Of a stretch of DNA of 38,133 nucleotides, positions 1-8,551 are shown piece by piece (the first letter of the stretch is position 1; every line of letters starts with the position of its first letter). The notes beneath the pieces were generated by a model. The model was not told the DNA's origin. It did not search any database and worked only from the letters and a program-made list of their open reading frames with translations. The stretch covers positions 1-38,133 of the forward strand of contig CAJOIB010000042.1 of assembly GCA_905234705.1 (NCBI GenBank). Reading direction: 5' to 3'. The translations under genes and the position numbers were made by a program. The DNA comes from an uncultured Selenomonadaceae bacterium (lineage in GTDB: Bacteria > Bacillota > Negativicutes > Selenomonadales > Selenomonadaceae).

Positions 1-136
1 GTAGTTCAGGTAGTGGCGTGAAGTGGAAGGCTGCCCGTTATCGTAAACCGCATTGACGCCGTTATTTTTAATGATATTGGCGGCAAGGGCGATGTGGTCG
101 GCGTGGGGGTGGCTCAGGATAAGTTTATCGATGTAT
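1..136 (-). pseudogene. Metallo-beta-lactamase-fold (ComEC-like) fragment, running off the window edge and lacking its N-terminal half
   Basis: Reverse-strand translation IDKLILSHPHADHIALAANIIKNNGVNAVYDNGQPSTSRHYLNY contains the MBL HxHxDH motif. An in-frame TGA lies two codons before IDKL, with no start in between. Confidence 0.6.
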
Positions 137-212
137 CATTGCGATAAAATATTTGCAAAAAGAATAAGTTGCCGTTATTAACAGCAACTTCAATAAAAAT
201 TTTTAGAACGGA

Positions 213-593
213 TTAAATTTTTACCATCCAAAGTCCGTGGAGGTTACAATATTCGTAGGCAGCGATTGGAGTATCGTCTTCCGCGATAAAAAATGTAGCT
301 TCGGGCTTATCGGCTGGCTTAAGGTAACGGTGTTGCCCGCCTTTTTTCGTTTGCAAATAAATCCATTGGATAAGGTGAGCGTCAGTCATTGGGTGCGCGA
401 TGCTACCAACTTTGACAGAAATTTTATTGCCGTCTACTTCGACCACGGGAACGTGTTTTTCTTGTGCGGCGTCGGTAGTATTTGCGGTTAAGACTTTCAT
501 TGGCTCGCCGTTGCAGAAAATTTCGGCGGCGTCTTTATTAATCAGCATTACTAAAGTTTTATCAGCGCCGATTAAGATTCTTCCGTTTGACAT
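213..593 (-). CDS. Superoxide reductase / desulfoferrodoxin-family protein with degenerate N-terminal iron site
   Basis: Contains EKHVPVVE, GSIAHPMTDAHLIQWI and EYCNLHGLW, typical of the desulfoferrodoxin catalytic domain. Start chosen at MSNGRIL because of an upstream GGAGTGAT SD. Confidence 0.85.
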   Translation of the reverse strand: MSNGRILIGADKTLVMLINKDAAEIFCNGEPMKVLTANTTDAAQEKHVPVVEVDGNKISVKVGSIAHPMTDAHLIQWIYLQTKKGGQHRYLKPADKPEATFFIAEDDTPIAAYEYCNLHGLWMVKI

Positions 594-621
594 AAATATC
601 ACTCCAATAAGTTTTTTATTC

Positions 622-657
622 GGCATTTCTTTCTTTTTGTAAAAAGCAAGAAACGCC
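622..657. repeat. Imperfect 36-bp inverted repeat (hairpin)
   Basis: GGCATTTCTTTCTTTTTGT/AAAAAGCAAGAAACGCC; about 15 of 18 arm positions complementary. Confidence 0.6.
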
Positions 658-788
658 TAGCAAAGAAAGAAAAACAGATGTAAATTGGTCGTGGAAATCC
701 TTGACTTTGTATGTATTTTAATGGAAGATTTTTCCAATGGCAAGTATTTTTAAAGGATATTTTATGGCGGCGGTGAAATAGTTAATCC

Positions 789-818
789 TTGACAATAAAG
801 GCGGCGGTGTTGTAAAAT
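789..818 (+). promoter_or_regulatory. Sigma70/SigA-like promoter
   Basis: TTGACA (789-794), 18-bp spacer, TAAAAT (813-818). Confidence 0.5.
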
Positions 819-1290
819 GCTCAACGTGCAGATTTGCAGGGGCGGTACTTTGCCCTTCAAGTTCAATTTATCAGCTCAAAATTTTTGCGGCGATAATTTT
901 TTAGATAGCGGTAAATTTATTGGCGATATTAAAATCTCCGGCGAAATCTACAATGACGGTTTGAAAGTCGTTGCCCGCGGCAAAATTATTTGCAGAAAAA
1001 TTTTCAACTGCGACCGATGCTTAACCGAGGCGACAGAAAATCAGATTATCGACTTCGACGAAGAAATTAATCGCGCAGATATTATCGACGAAACTGTTGA
1101 TATTACTGAACTTATTCGAGATACGCTCATTGTCAGCCAGCCGATTCAAAATCTGTGCAAGGCTGATTGTAAAGGGCTGTGTCCTGTCTGCGGAAAAAAT
1201 TTGAATGACGGCGAGTGTAATTGTAACAGGTTTTGTGTTGACCCGAGACTTGCACCGTTATTGAATTTCAAATCAATCGAGGAGGTGTAA
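817..1290 (+). CDS. DUF177 / YceD family protein
   Basis: Contains FNCDRCLTEA, DITELIRDTLIVSQPIQNLC and CKGLCPVCGKNLNDGECNC; immediately upstream of rpmF as usual. Confidence 0.85.
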   Translation: MLNVQICRGGTLPFKFNLSAQNFCGDNFLDSGKFIGDIKISGEIYNDGLKVVARGKIICRKIFNCDRCLTEATENQIIDFDEEINRADIIDETVDITELIRDTLIVSQPIQNLCKADCKGLCPVCGKNLNDGECNCNRFCVDPRLAPLLNFKSIEEV

Positions 1291-1293
1291 ACT

Positions 1294-1451
1294 TTGGCAG
1301 CACCTAAAAGAAAGACAGACGCCGTGCGAATTGGAAGTTGGAAACTCCGAACTATGTAAAATGTCCGAGATGCCACGAACCAAAACTCCCGCACCATGTG
1401 TGCCTGGAATGCGGTTACTATGACGGCAGAGAAGTCATTGAAACGGCTTGA
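1294..1451 (+). pseudogene. rpmF: 50S ribosomal protein L32, internal frame-disrupting deletion
   Basis: TTG start after GGAGG; LAAPKRKT in one frame, then RRANWKLETPNYVKCPRCHEPKLPHHVCLECGYYDGREVIETA in another frame. About 7 codons of the basic N-terminal region are missing. Confidence 0.8.
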
Positions 1452-1470
1452 GGATAGCGGAAATTGTTGG

Positions 1471-1500
1471 GCAGGCATTTAAAAACCTGCTCATTTTTTT
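1471..1500 (+). terminator. Weak rho-independent terminator/attenuator between rpmF and plsX
   Basis: GCAGG-N10-CCTGC followed by TCATTTTTTT. Confidence 0.45.
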
Positions 1501-1517
1501 GTTATGGAGAATGTTAA

Positions 1518-2543
1518 ATGAAAATTGCAGTTGACGCGATGGGCGGCGATAATGCTCCTGAGCAAATCGTCAAGGGCGCACTTGAAGCGGTTAAAAAATA
1601 TTCCTGCGAAATCATTTTGGTTGGCGACGAATCTAAAATTCGCGAAGTCCTGCGCGAAGAAAACGATTGGGAAAAATTTCCGCTGACCATAAAACATACC
1701 ACGGAAATTATCGAAATGGGAGAACATCCGGCTGACGCGGTTCGCAATAAAAAGAATTCGTCCGTCGTGGTCGCTACAAAAATGGTTAAGGATGGCGAAT
1801 GTGACGCGGTACTTTCAGCCGGTTCAACGGGCGCGGCAGTTGCGGCGGCTCAATTAATTTTAAAGCGCATTCACGGCATTGGTCGCCCCGCCATTGCTAC
1901 GCCAATTCCAACTCCCAAAGGCGTTACGCTACTTTTAGACAGCGGCGCGAATGTTGACAGCAAACCCGAACATCTTGTTCAAAGCGGAATTATGGGCGCG
2001 CTTTACGCCGAACACGTTTTAGGCAAAAAAAATCCTAAAGTTGGCTTGCTGAATATCGGCGAAGAGGAAACTAAGGGCAACGAACAGGCTAAGGAAACTT
2101 ACCAGATTTTTAAAAATATGAAGACGATAAATTTTGCGGGCAATGCTGAAGGGCGCGATATTCCAACGGGCGATTTTGACGTTATTGTTTGCGACGGTTT
2201 TGTTGGCAATGTGGTTTTGAAATTCGGCGAAGGGCTTGCTAATACGATTTTCAAGCTGATTAAAGAATCGATTGACAACGGCGGCTTGGCGGCGAAATTG
2301 GGTGCGATGATGTTAATGCCGACGCTCAAAGATTTAGCTAAAAGGCTTGACGCATCGGAATATGGCGGCGCTCCGCTGTTGGGCGTGAATGGCTATTGTA
2401 TAATTGCGCATGGCAGTTCGGATTCAAAATCTATTTGCAGTGCTATCGGCGTTGCCAATGGTTATATTCAGAGCAATGTTTTGGGGCATATTAAATCGGC
2501 GCTTGAGCAAGAAGAATTACTTCCCAAGGGCAAACGTGATTGA
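1518..2543 (+). CDS. plsX: Phosphate acyltransferase PlsX
   Basis: MKIAVDAMGGDNAPEQIVKGALEA; full-length 341 aa. Confidence 0.95.
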   Translation: MKIAVDAMGGDNAPEQIVKGALEAVKKYSCEIILVGDESKIREVLREENDWEKFPLTIKHTTEIIEMGEHPADAVRNKKNSSVVVATKMVKDGECDAVLSAGSTGAAVAAAQLILKRIHGIGRPAIATPIPTPKGVTLLLDSGANVDSKPEHLVQSGIMGALYAEHVLGKKNPKVGLLNIGEEETKGNEQAKETYQIFKNMKTINFAGNAEGRDIPTGDFDVIVCDGFVGNVVLKFGEGLANTIFKLIKESIDNGGLAAKLGAMMLMPTLKDLAKRLDASEYGGAPLLGVNGYCIIAHGSSDSKSICSAIGVANGYIQSNVLGHIKSALEQEELLPKGKRD

Positions 2544-2568
2544 AATAAAAATTTGCGCAGGTTATAAT
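2540..2568 (+). promoter_or_regulatory. SigA-like promoter for fabK
   Basis: TTGAAA - 17 bp - TATAAT, overlapping the plsX stop; GAGGAGG SD follows before the fabK ATG. Confidence 0.65.
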
Positions 2569-2592
2569 ACAGATAGTGAGGAGGAAGACTGA

Positions 2593-3552
2593 ATGTTTGA
2601 AAATAACGTAATCTGTAAGCTACTAAACATTAAGTACCCGATATTTCAAGGCGGAATGGCGTGGATAGGCACGGCGGAGTTGGCGTCGGCGGTATCGAAT
2701 GCTGGTGGTTTAGGGCTAATCGGCGCGGGACATATGCCGCCCGATGTTTTGCGAAAAGAAATTCAAAAGTGCAAAGGTTGGACGGATAAACCTTTCGGCG
2801 TGAATATTATGTTAATGTCGCCGTTTGTCAAGGAAGTAATGCAGGTCGTAATTGACGAGCGCGTCAAAGTTGTTACGACGGGCGCGGGCAATCCTGGTGA
2901 ATATGTTCCTGCGCTGAAAGAAATTGGCGCAAAAGTTATTCCGGTTATAGCGAGTGTTGCGTTGGCTAAGCGCTTGGTAAAATCTGGCGCGGACGCGGTT
3001 ATTGCTGAGGGCTGTGAATCTGGCGGGCATATCGGCGAAATTTCCACAATGCCGTTAATTCCTCAAGTTGTCGATGCGGTTGAAGTTCCGGTTATTGCGG
3101 CGGGCGGATTTGGTGACAGTCGCGGCTTGGCGGCGGCGTTTGCATTGGGCGCTCATGCTATTCAAATGGGCACGCGCTTTGTACTCAGCAAAGAATGTAT
3201 TGCTCACCCGAATTATAAAAATATCGTACTCAAGGCGAAAGATCGCTCAACCGTTGTCACCGGCAGAACTTTGGGGCATCCTGCGCGAGTCATAGCGAAT
3301 AAATTAACGCGCACTTACCTTGAAATGGAAGCGGCGGGCGCGTCGGCTGAAGAACTCGAAAAGCTGGGCGTAGGCAGTTTGCACAAAGCCACGCACGAAG
3401 GCGACGTTGAAAATGGCTCGGTTATGATTGGGCAAATTTCCGGTATGCTTGAAGATATTAAGACTGTCAAGGAGATTATTGACGATATTGTTAATGGTTT
3501 ACCGGCGGCTGTGTCGAATCTTCAGAGCAATTATTTAGGGGATAGGGAATAG
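2593..3552 (+). CDS. fabK: Enoyl-[acyl-carrier-protein] reductase II (FMN-dependent)
   Basis: YPIFQGGMAWIGTAELASAVSNAGGLGLIG and EGCESGGHIGEISTMPLIPQVVDAV. Confidence 0.92.
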   Translation: MFENNVICKLLNIKYPIFQGGMAWIGTAELASAVSNAGGLGLIGAGHMPPDVLRKEIQKCKGWTDKPFGVNIMLMSPFVKEVMQVVIDERVKVVTTGAGNPGEYVPALKEIGAKVIPVIASVALAKRLVKSGADAVIAEGCESGGHIGEISTMPLIPQVVDAVEVPVIAAGGFGDSRGLAAAFALGAHAIQMGTRFVLSKECIAHPNYKNIVLKAKDRSTVVTGRTLGHPARVIANKLTRTYLEMEAAGASAEELEKLGVGSLHKATHEGDVENGSVMIGQISGMLEDIKTVKEIIDDIVNGLPAAVSNLQSNYLGDRE

Positions 3553-3603
3553 AGACCAGGGGCTAGTGTTCAGATTCTAACCACTAATCCCCAATCCCTA
3601 AAA
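3535..3603. repeat. Degenerate heptamer repeat, inverted pair (site A)
   Basis: + strand TCTAACC ACTAATC CCCAATC CCTAAAA (3576-3603); opposite strand ACTAGCC CCTGGTC TCTATTC CCTATCC CCTAA. Confidence 0.7.
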
Positions 3604-3627
3604 AACAACCGAAGGGAGTTTTTTTCA

Positions 3628-4560
3628 ATGGGCAAATTAGCAATGGTCTTTCCTGGGCAGGGCGCGCAGTTCATCGGCATGGGCAAAGATTTTTATGACA
3701 ACTTCGACGCCGCTAAAAAACTTTTCGACGAAGCGGACGATACGCTTGGTTATTCGATTAAAAAAATGTGCTTTGAAGGCTCGGAAGACGATTTGAAATT
3801 AACGGCGAATACGCAACCGGCGATTTTGATTGTCAGCGTGATAGCGGCTGAACTTTTGAAGGCTGAAGGCGTTGAAGCTGAAGTTGCGGGCGGTCACAGT
3901 TTGGGCGAATATTCTGCGCTGGTGGCGGCTGGCGCATTGAAATTCAGCGACGCGGTAATGTTGGTTCATAAGCGCGGACAATTTATGCAGGAAGCCGTAC
4001 CGGTTGGCGAAGGCGCTATGGCGGCGATTATTGGGCTGGACGATAAAGTTATTGTCGACGCTTGCAATGAAATTTCCAACGCGGTTCAAGCGGTGAATTT
4101 TAATTGTCCTGGGCAAACGGTTATAGCCGGAACTGTGGCGGGCGTTGAAGCGGCTGTTGAAAAATTGAAAGCCGCCGGTGCGAAAAAGGCTGTGATTTTG
4201 CCGGTTAGCGCGCCTTTCCATAGCACGCTTATGAAACCTGCCGCTGAAAAACTTTCCATTGAACTTGATAAAACTGAAATTCACGATGCGGCTTTTCCGA
4301 TTGCGGCGAATTTTACCGGCGAATTGGAAAACGCGGCGGCTGACATTAAAAATAATCTCGTCGCGCAGGCGGATAATCCCGTCAAATGGATTGATTGCGT
4401 GCAGGCTATGAAAAATTTTGGCGCTGATACTTTCATTGAGTGCGGTCCTGGTAAAACTTTGTGCGGATTTAATCGCCGTATCGATAAGCAGCTGCAAAGT
4501 TTCAACGTCGAAGATTTGTCCAGCTTGCAAAAGACTATCGAGGCGGTTAAGCGTGTTTAA
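3628..4560 (+). CDS. fabD: Malonyl CoA-acyl carrier protein transacylase
   Basis: MVFPGQGAQFIGMGK, GGHSLGEYSALVAAGAL and SAPFHSTLMKPA motifs. Confidence 0.95.
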   Translation: MGKLAMVFPGQGAQFIGMGKDFYDNFDAAKKLFDEADDTLGYSIKKMCFEGSEDDLKLTANTQPAILIVSVIAAELLKAEGVEAEVAGGHSLGEYSALVAAGALKFSDAVMLVHKRGQFMQEAVPVGEGAMAAIIGLDDKVIVDACNEISNAVQAVNFNCPGQTVIAGTVAGVEAAVEKLKAAGAKKAVILPVSAPFHSTLMKPAAEKLSIELDKTEIHDAAFPIAANFTGELENAAADIKNNLVAQADNPVKWIDCVQAMKNFGADTFIECGPGKTLCGFNRRIDKQLQSFNVEDLSSLQKTIEAVKRV

Positions 4561-4936
4561 ATTCGACCATAGCAATTTACACGTTATGGATTTAGAGCGC
4601 AGTATAAAATTTTACGAAGAGGCGCTTGACTTTACCGAAATTACCCGCCTTGAAACGCCAAGTTTTATTTTCGCTTATTTGGGCGATTCTTACCGCAGCG
4701 AACACGTTTTAGAATTGCAGTTAGTCAAAAATCGCAGAGCGCCCTACAGCCTCGGCGACAGCAATTTCCATTTGGCATTCACCGCCGCCAATTTCAAAAA
4801 AGCTTACGCCAAACATAAAAAAATGAATTGCATTGACAAAGAATATATTAATTTTGGAATTTATTGGATTAGAGACCCTGACGGCTATTTGATTGAGATT
4901 TTGTCTGAGAAGTGGGAAATGGGGCGTCAACCTTGA
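4553..4936 (+). CDS. VOC family (glyoxalase I-like) protein
   Basis: GTG start overlapping the fabD end; FKFDHSNLHVMDLERSIKFYEEAL ... IYWIRDPDGYLIEILSE. Confidence 0.85.
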   Translation: MFKFDHSNLHVMDLERSIKFYEEALDFTEITRLETPSFIFAYLGDSYRSEHVLELQLVKNRRAPYSLGDSNFHLAFTAANFKKAYAKHKKMNCIDKEYINFGIYWIRDPDGYLIEILSEKWEMGRQP

Positions 4937-5064
4937 AAAAAATTTTAATAGTAGCGTTAATTTTAATCGCCACAATGGCAACGGCTTGGGCACGTGCACT
5001 TTTTGACACGCGCGAAGAAGCTATTCAAAAAGGTTATCGTCCGTGCGGGAATTGCAGACCGTAA
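4933..5064 (+). CDS. Tiny secreted protein with GYRPCGNCRP (Ada/nuclease-tail-like) motif
   Basis: TTG start overlapping the previous stop; LKKILIVALILIATMATAWARALFDTREEAIQKGYRPCGNCRP (43 aa), signal peptide-like N-terminus. Confidence 0.6.
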   Translation: MKKILIVALILIATMATAWARALFDTREEAIQKGYRPCGNCRP

Positions 5065-5073
5065 GGTGAAAAT

Positions 5074-5673
5074 ATGAGTTCAAAAGCTATGGCGAATCTC
5101 AAGGAGTCGCTAATGAAATTGCCGGGCGTCGGTGCGAAAACTGCCGCTCGGCTTGCTTATCATATCGTCGAAATGAAGGCTGAAGACGTTGAAAATCTCG
5201 CCTATGCCATTAAAAATATCAAAGCCGAAACGCACTCCTGCTCGATATGTTTTAACACGATTGACAAAGACAGCGATATTTGCGACATTTGCGCCTCGGA
5301 TAAACGCGACGGACAAACTATTTGCGTTGTCAAGGATTCCAAAGATTTGGACGCGATTGAACGCGCAGGATTTTACACGGGCAAATATCACGTGACTGGC
5401 GGCTTAATTTCACCGATGGCGGGCGTCACGCAGGAAGATATTAAACTCAAGGAATTGGTTCAGCGCGTTTACGAAAATGACATTCACGAAGTTATCCTTG
5501 CACTTGATCCGAATGTTGAAGGGACTGCAACGGCTCATTTTATCGCGAAACTTTTAAAACCTTTCGGCGTCAAAGTTACGAAACTCGCGCAGGGCATGGC
5601 GGTTGGCGCGGATTTTGCCGGTACTGACAGCGTAACCATTGCGCGGGCGATTGAAAACCGCGTGCCGATTTGA
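5074..5673 (+). CDS. recR: Recombination protein RecR
   Basis: LPGVGAKTAARLAYH, the C-x2-C-type zinc motif (CSICFNTIDKDSDICDIC), Toprim region GKYHVTGGLISPMAGV. Confidence 0.95.
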   Translation: MSSKAMANLKESLMKLPGVGAKTAARLAYHIVEMKAEDVENLAYAIKNIKAETHSCSICFNTIDKDSDICDICASDKRDGQTICVVKDSKDLDAIERAGFYTGKYHVTGGLISPMAGVTQEDIKLKELVQRVYENDIHEVILALDPNVEGTATAHFIAKLLKPFGVKVTKLAQGMAVGADFAGTDSVTIARAIENRVPI

Positions 5674-5685
5674 AGGGGGATTGTT

Positions 5686-5937
5686 ATGGTTAATTTTGAT
5701 ATAGAAATGTTCGCCGGTCCGGTCATTGGGATAGTTGTCATTCTGGTTTTGATTCAGCTGGTGTCGTTGCCTTACTGGCTCTTGAAAAACAGTCTTATCG
5801 GCGCGGTTATGCTTTACATTTTTAATTTCATCGGCATTTTCACAATAAAAATCACGTTCATTCACTGCCTAATCGTGGGCGTGTGCGGCGTGCCTGGGCT
5901 TGTGATTCTGCTGATTTATTTAAATTTTTTCAAGTAG
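5686..5937 (+). CDS. BofA-family integral membrane protein
   Basis: Small hydrophobic protein ending HCLIVGVCGVPGLVILLIYLNFFK, immediately after recR. Confidence 0.75.
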   Translation: MVNFDIEMFAGPVIGIVVILVLIQLVSLPYWLLKNSLIGAVMLYIFNFIGIFTIKITFIHCLIVGVCGVPGLVILLIYLNFFK

Positions 5938-5943
5938 GACGTT

Positions 5944-7573
5944 ATGATTCAGTTAGACAAAGTTACTAAATTTTATGGCGAGCGGCTGATTTTTTCTGAC
6001 GTTAGTTTTAAGATTGTGGACGGCGAAAAAGTCGGTATCGTTGGCAAAAACGGCGCGGGCAAATCGACGCTGATTAAAATTATGATGGGCGCTGAAGAAT
6101 TTGACGCGGGCAATATCAGCGGGCTTCGCGCAGAAGATATTGGTTACGCTGAGCAGATTCCGCAGTTCAAAAAATCTACGCTGCTTGCCGAAATGTTGAG
6201 CATTGGCGTTGAAGAATTTCAAGCTAAGAAAATTTTATTCGGCTTAGGTTTCAGCGAATTTGAATTGACGAAAAATCCGAATGAATTTAGCGGCGGCGAA
6301 ACTGCGAAAGCTGGATGAGCCGCGGATTTTGATTTTGGACGAGCCGACCAATCACCTTGACATTTACGCGATTGATTTTCTCGAAGATTTTTTGAAGAAT
6401 TATCGCTACACGGTTATAACGGTTACGCACGACCGGCATTTTCTGCAGAATTGCGTTGATAAGATTATCGATATGGAAAATGGCAAGGCGACGGTTTACG
6501 CGGCGAATTACGAAAAATTTATTCAGCTTAAGCAAGAGCGGCGCGAATACGAATTGAAGGCGTACGAAAAACAGCAGGAAGAAATTGCTAAGCTTGAAGA
6601 ATTTGTCCGCCGAAATAAAGTCCGCGCTTCCACGGCTAAACGCGCGCGCAGTCGTCAGATTAAGCTGGACAGAATGGAGCGCCTGGAAAAGCCGCCGTCT
6701 AATGATTTTGTCAAAGTCAAACTGGCTGACGCCGCCGAATCCGCTAACCGCGTGCTGATTCTCGACAATATCAATTTCAAAAACATTATCAAGAATTTCA
6801 GCGCCGAAATTTTCAAGGGCGAAAAAGTTGGTTTAATCGGCAGGAACGGCATTGGCAAATCGACGCTGTTAAAAATTATCGTGGGCGAATTACGGGCTGG
6901 CAGCGGCAATATCAAAATCGGCAACCGCGTTAAAATCGGCTATCTTTCGCAGGGACACGAAGAACTCAATGAAAATGCGACGGCGATTGAGGAACTTGTT
7001 AATTGTTTTAATTTGACATTGGAGCGGGCTCGCGCAGAATTGGCTAAACTTGATTTATTCGCGCAGGTTGTAGAAAAGCCGATAGCCGATATGTCGGGCG
7101 GCGAAAAAACGCGCGTAGCATTAGCAAAACTGATTTTAACCGGCGCAAATTTTTTAATCTTGGACGAACCGACGAACCATTTGGATTTACCGGCGCGCGA
7201 GGCGATTGAAGCGGCACTGCGCGAATTTGACGGCACAATTTTAATCGTCACGCACGACAGATATTTATTGGACGCAGTAACCAGTCGCGTCCTCGAATTT
7301 GAAGATAAGCCGGAAATTCCTAAACAGGAAAAAATTTCTAAGCCGAAAACTGAAAAACCTTCACAGCCGCCCAAATCCAAATCGCAGGAAAAATCGGTAC
7401 AACAGCTTGAAAAACTTGAAGCGCAAATCAAAATGGCGGAAATGGAATTGAAAATGATTGAGCGCGAAATAAACGCGGCAGTCGAACCGGCGAAATTGGC
7501 GGAATTGGCGGCGGCTCACGAATTGAAATTGCAGGAAATTGACGAATTGTACACGGCGTTCGTCGAAGAATAG
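5944..7573 (+). pseudogene. ABC-F family ATP-binding protein, frame-disrupted in the first signature motif
   Basis: N-part MIQLDKVTKFYGERLIFSDVSF...FSGGE (5944-6318) and C-part AAKLRKLDEPRILILDEPTNHLD... (to 7573) lie in different frames. The second ABC domain is intact (MSGGEKTRVALAKLIL). Confidence 0.85.
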
Positions 7574-7575
7574 GG

Positions 7576-8541
7576 GTGATTGATATGAAAATCTCGCGCA
7601 GAAATTTTATTAAAATGGCAGGCGTGACGGCGGCTGGTGCGGCGCTTTATAATTTTGGCGGATTTGGCAGTGCGGCGGCTGACGGCGAAAAATCCGCGGT
7701 TTATTTCACAAAACAAATTGACGCCGAGCATTTGATTCAGCTGTACAAAAAAATTAACGGCGAAATCAGCGGCAAAGTGGCGATTAAATTGCACACCGGC
7801 GAGCCGCATGGTCCAAATATTTTACCGCGTGATATGGTTCAGAAATTCCAGGCGCAAATTCCGAACAGCACGATTATTGAGGCGAACACGGCTTACGGCG
7901 GCGCGCGCTCAAGTACTGCCAGCCACAAACAGACGCTGAAAACCAACGGCTGGACTTTTTGCCCTGTCGATATTATTGACGAAGACGGCGACGCTGATTA
8001 TCCGGTGAATGGCGGTTTCCATTTGAAAAAAGTTGCTGTGGGCGCGCATTTGAATAATTACGATTCGCTGATAGTTTTGACGCATTTTAAAGGTCACGCA
8101 ATGGGCGGATTTGGCGGCAGTTTGAAAAATATTGCTATTGGCTGTGCGAGCGGCAAAGTTGGCAAGCGCGAAGTTCACGGCATTGTCGATTATGGGCGCT
8201 GGGTTACTGGCGGTGTGTTTATGGAATTGATGGCTGACAGCGGCAAGGCGATTTGCGATCATTTCGGCAAAAAAATTATTTTTATAAATGTAATGCGGCG
8301 AATGAGCGTGGATTGCGACTGCGCGGGAACTTCAGCTGCCGAGCCGACTATGAAAGACATTGGAATTGCGGCGTCGACAGATATTCTCGCAGTGGATCAA
8401 GCGTGCGTGGATATGGTTTACGCCGCGCCGGACGGCAAAGATTTGATTAATCGCATTGAGAGCCGCGAAGGTTTGCGCCAATTAACGGCTATGAAAGAAC
8501 TTGGTATGGGCAACAATCATTACGATTTAATTAATATTTGA
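7576..8541 (+). CDS. TAT-signal DUF362 domain protein
   Basis: SRRNFIKMAGVTAAGAALYNFGGF twin-arginine leader; VLTHFKGHAMGGFGGSLKNIAIGCASGKVGKREVHG is typical of DUF362. Confidence 0.8.
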   Translation: MIDMKISRRNFIKMAGVTAAGAALYNFGGFGSAAADGEKSAVYFTKQIDAEHLIQLYKKINGEISGKVAIKLHTGEPHGPNILPRDMVQKFQAQIPNSTIIEANTAYGGARSSTASHKQTLKTNGWTFCPVDIIDEDGDADYPVNGGFHLKKVAVGAHLNNYDSLIVLTHFKGHAMGGFGGSLKNIAIGCASGKVGKREVHGIVDYGRWVTGGVFMELMADSGKAICDHFGKKIIFINVMRRMSVDCDCAGTSAAEPTMKDIGIAASTDILAVDQACVDMVYAAPDGKDLINRIESREGLRQLTAMKELGMGNNHYDLINI

Positions 8542-8551
8542 GGTGATTTTT

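Noticed and set aside
1294-1451. Programmed frameshifting or translational bypassing as explanation for rpmF, ABC-F and PFOR
   Set aside because: Conserved residues are missing at the junctions, so bypassing (which removes extra sequence) or a simple frameshift would not restore a normal protein.
3799-4575. 258-aa minus ORF
   Set aside because: Antisense to fabD; arginine/asparagine-rich shadow translation.
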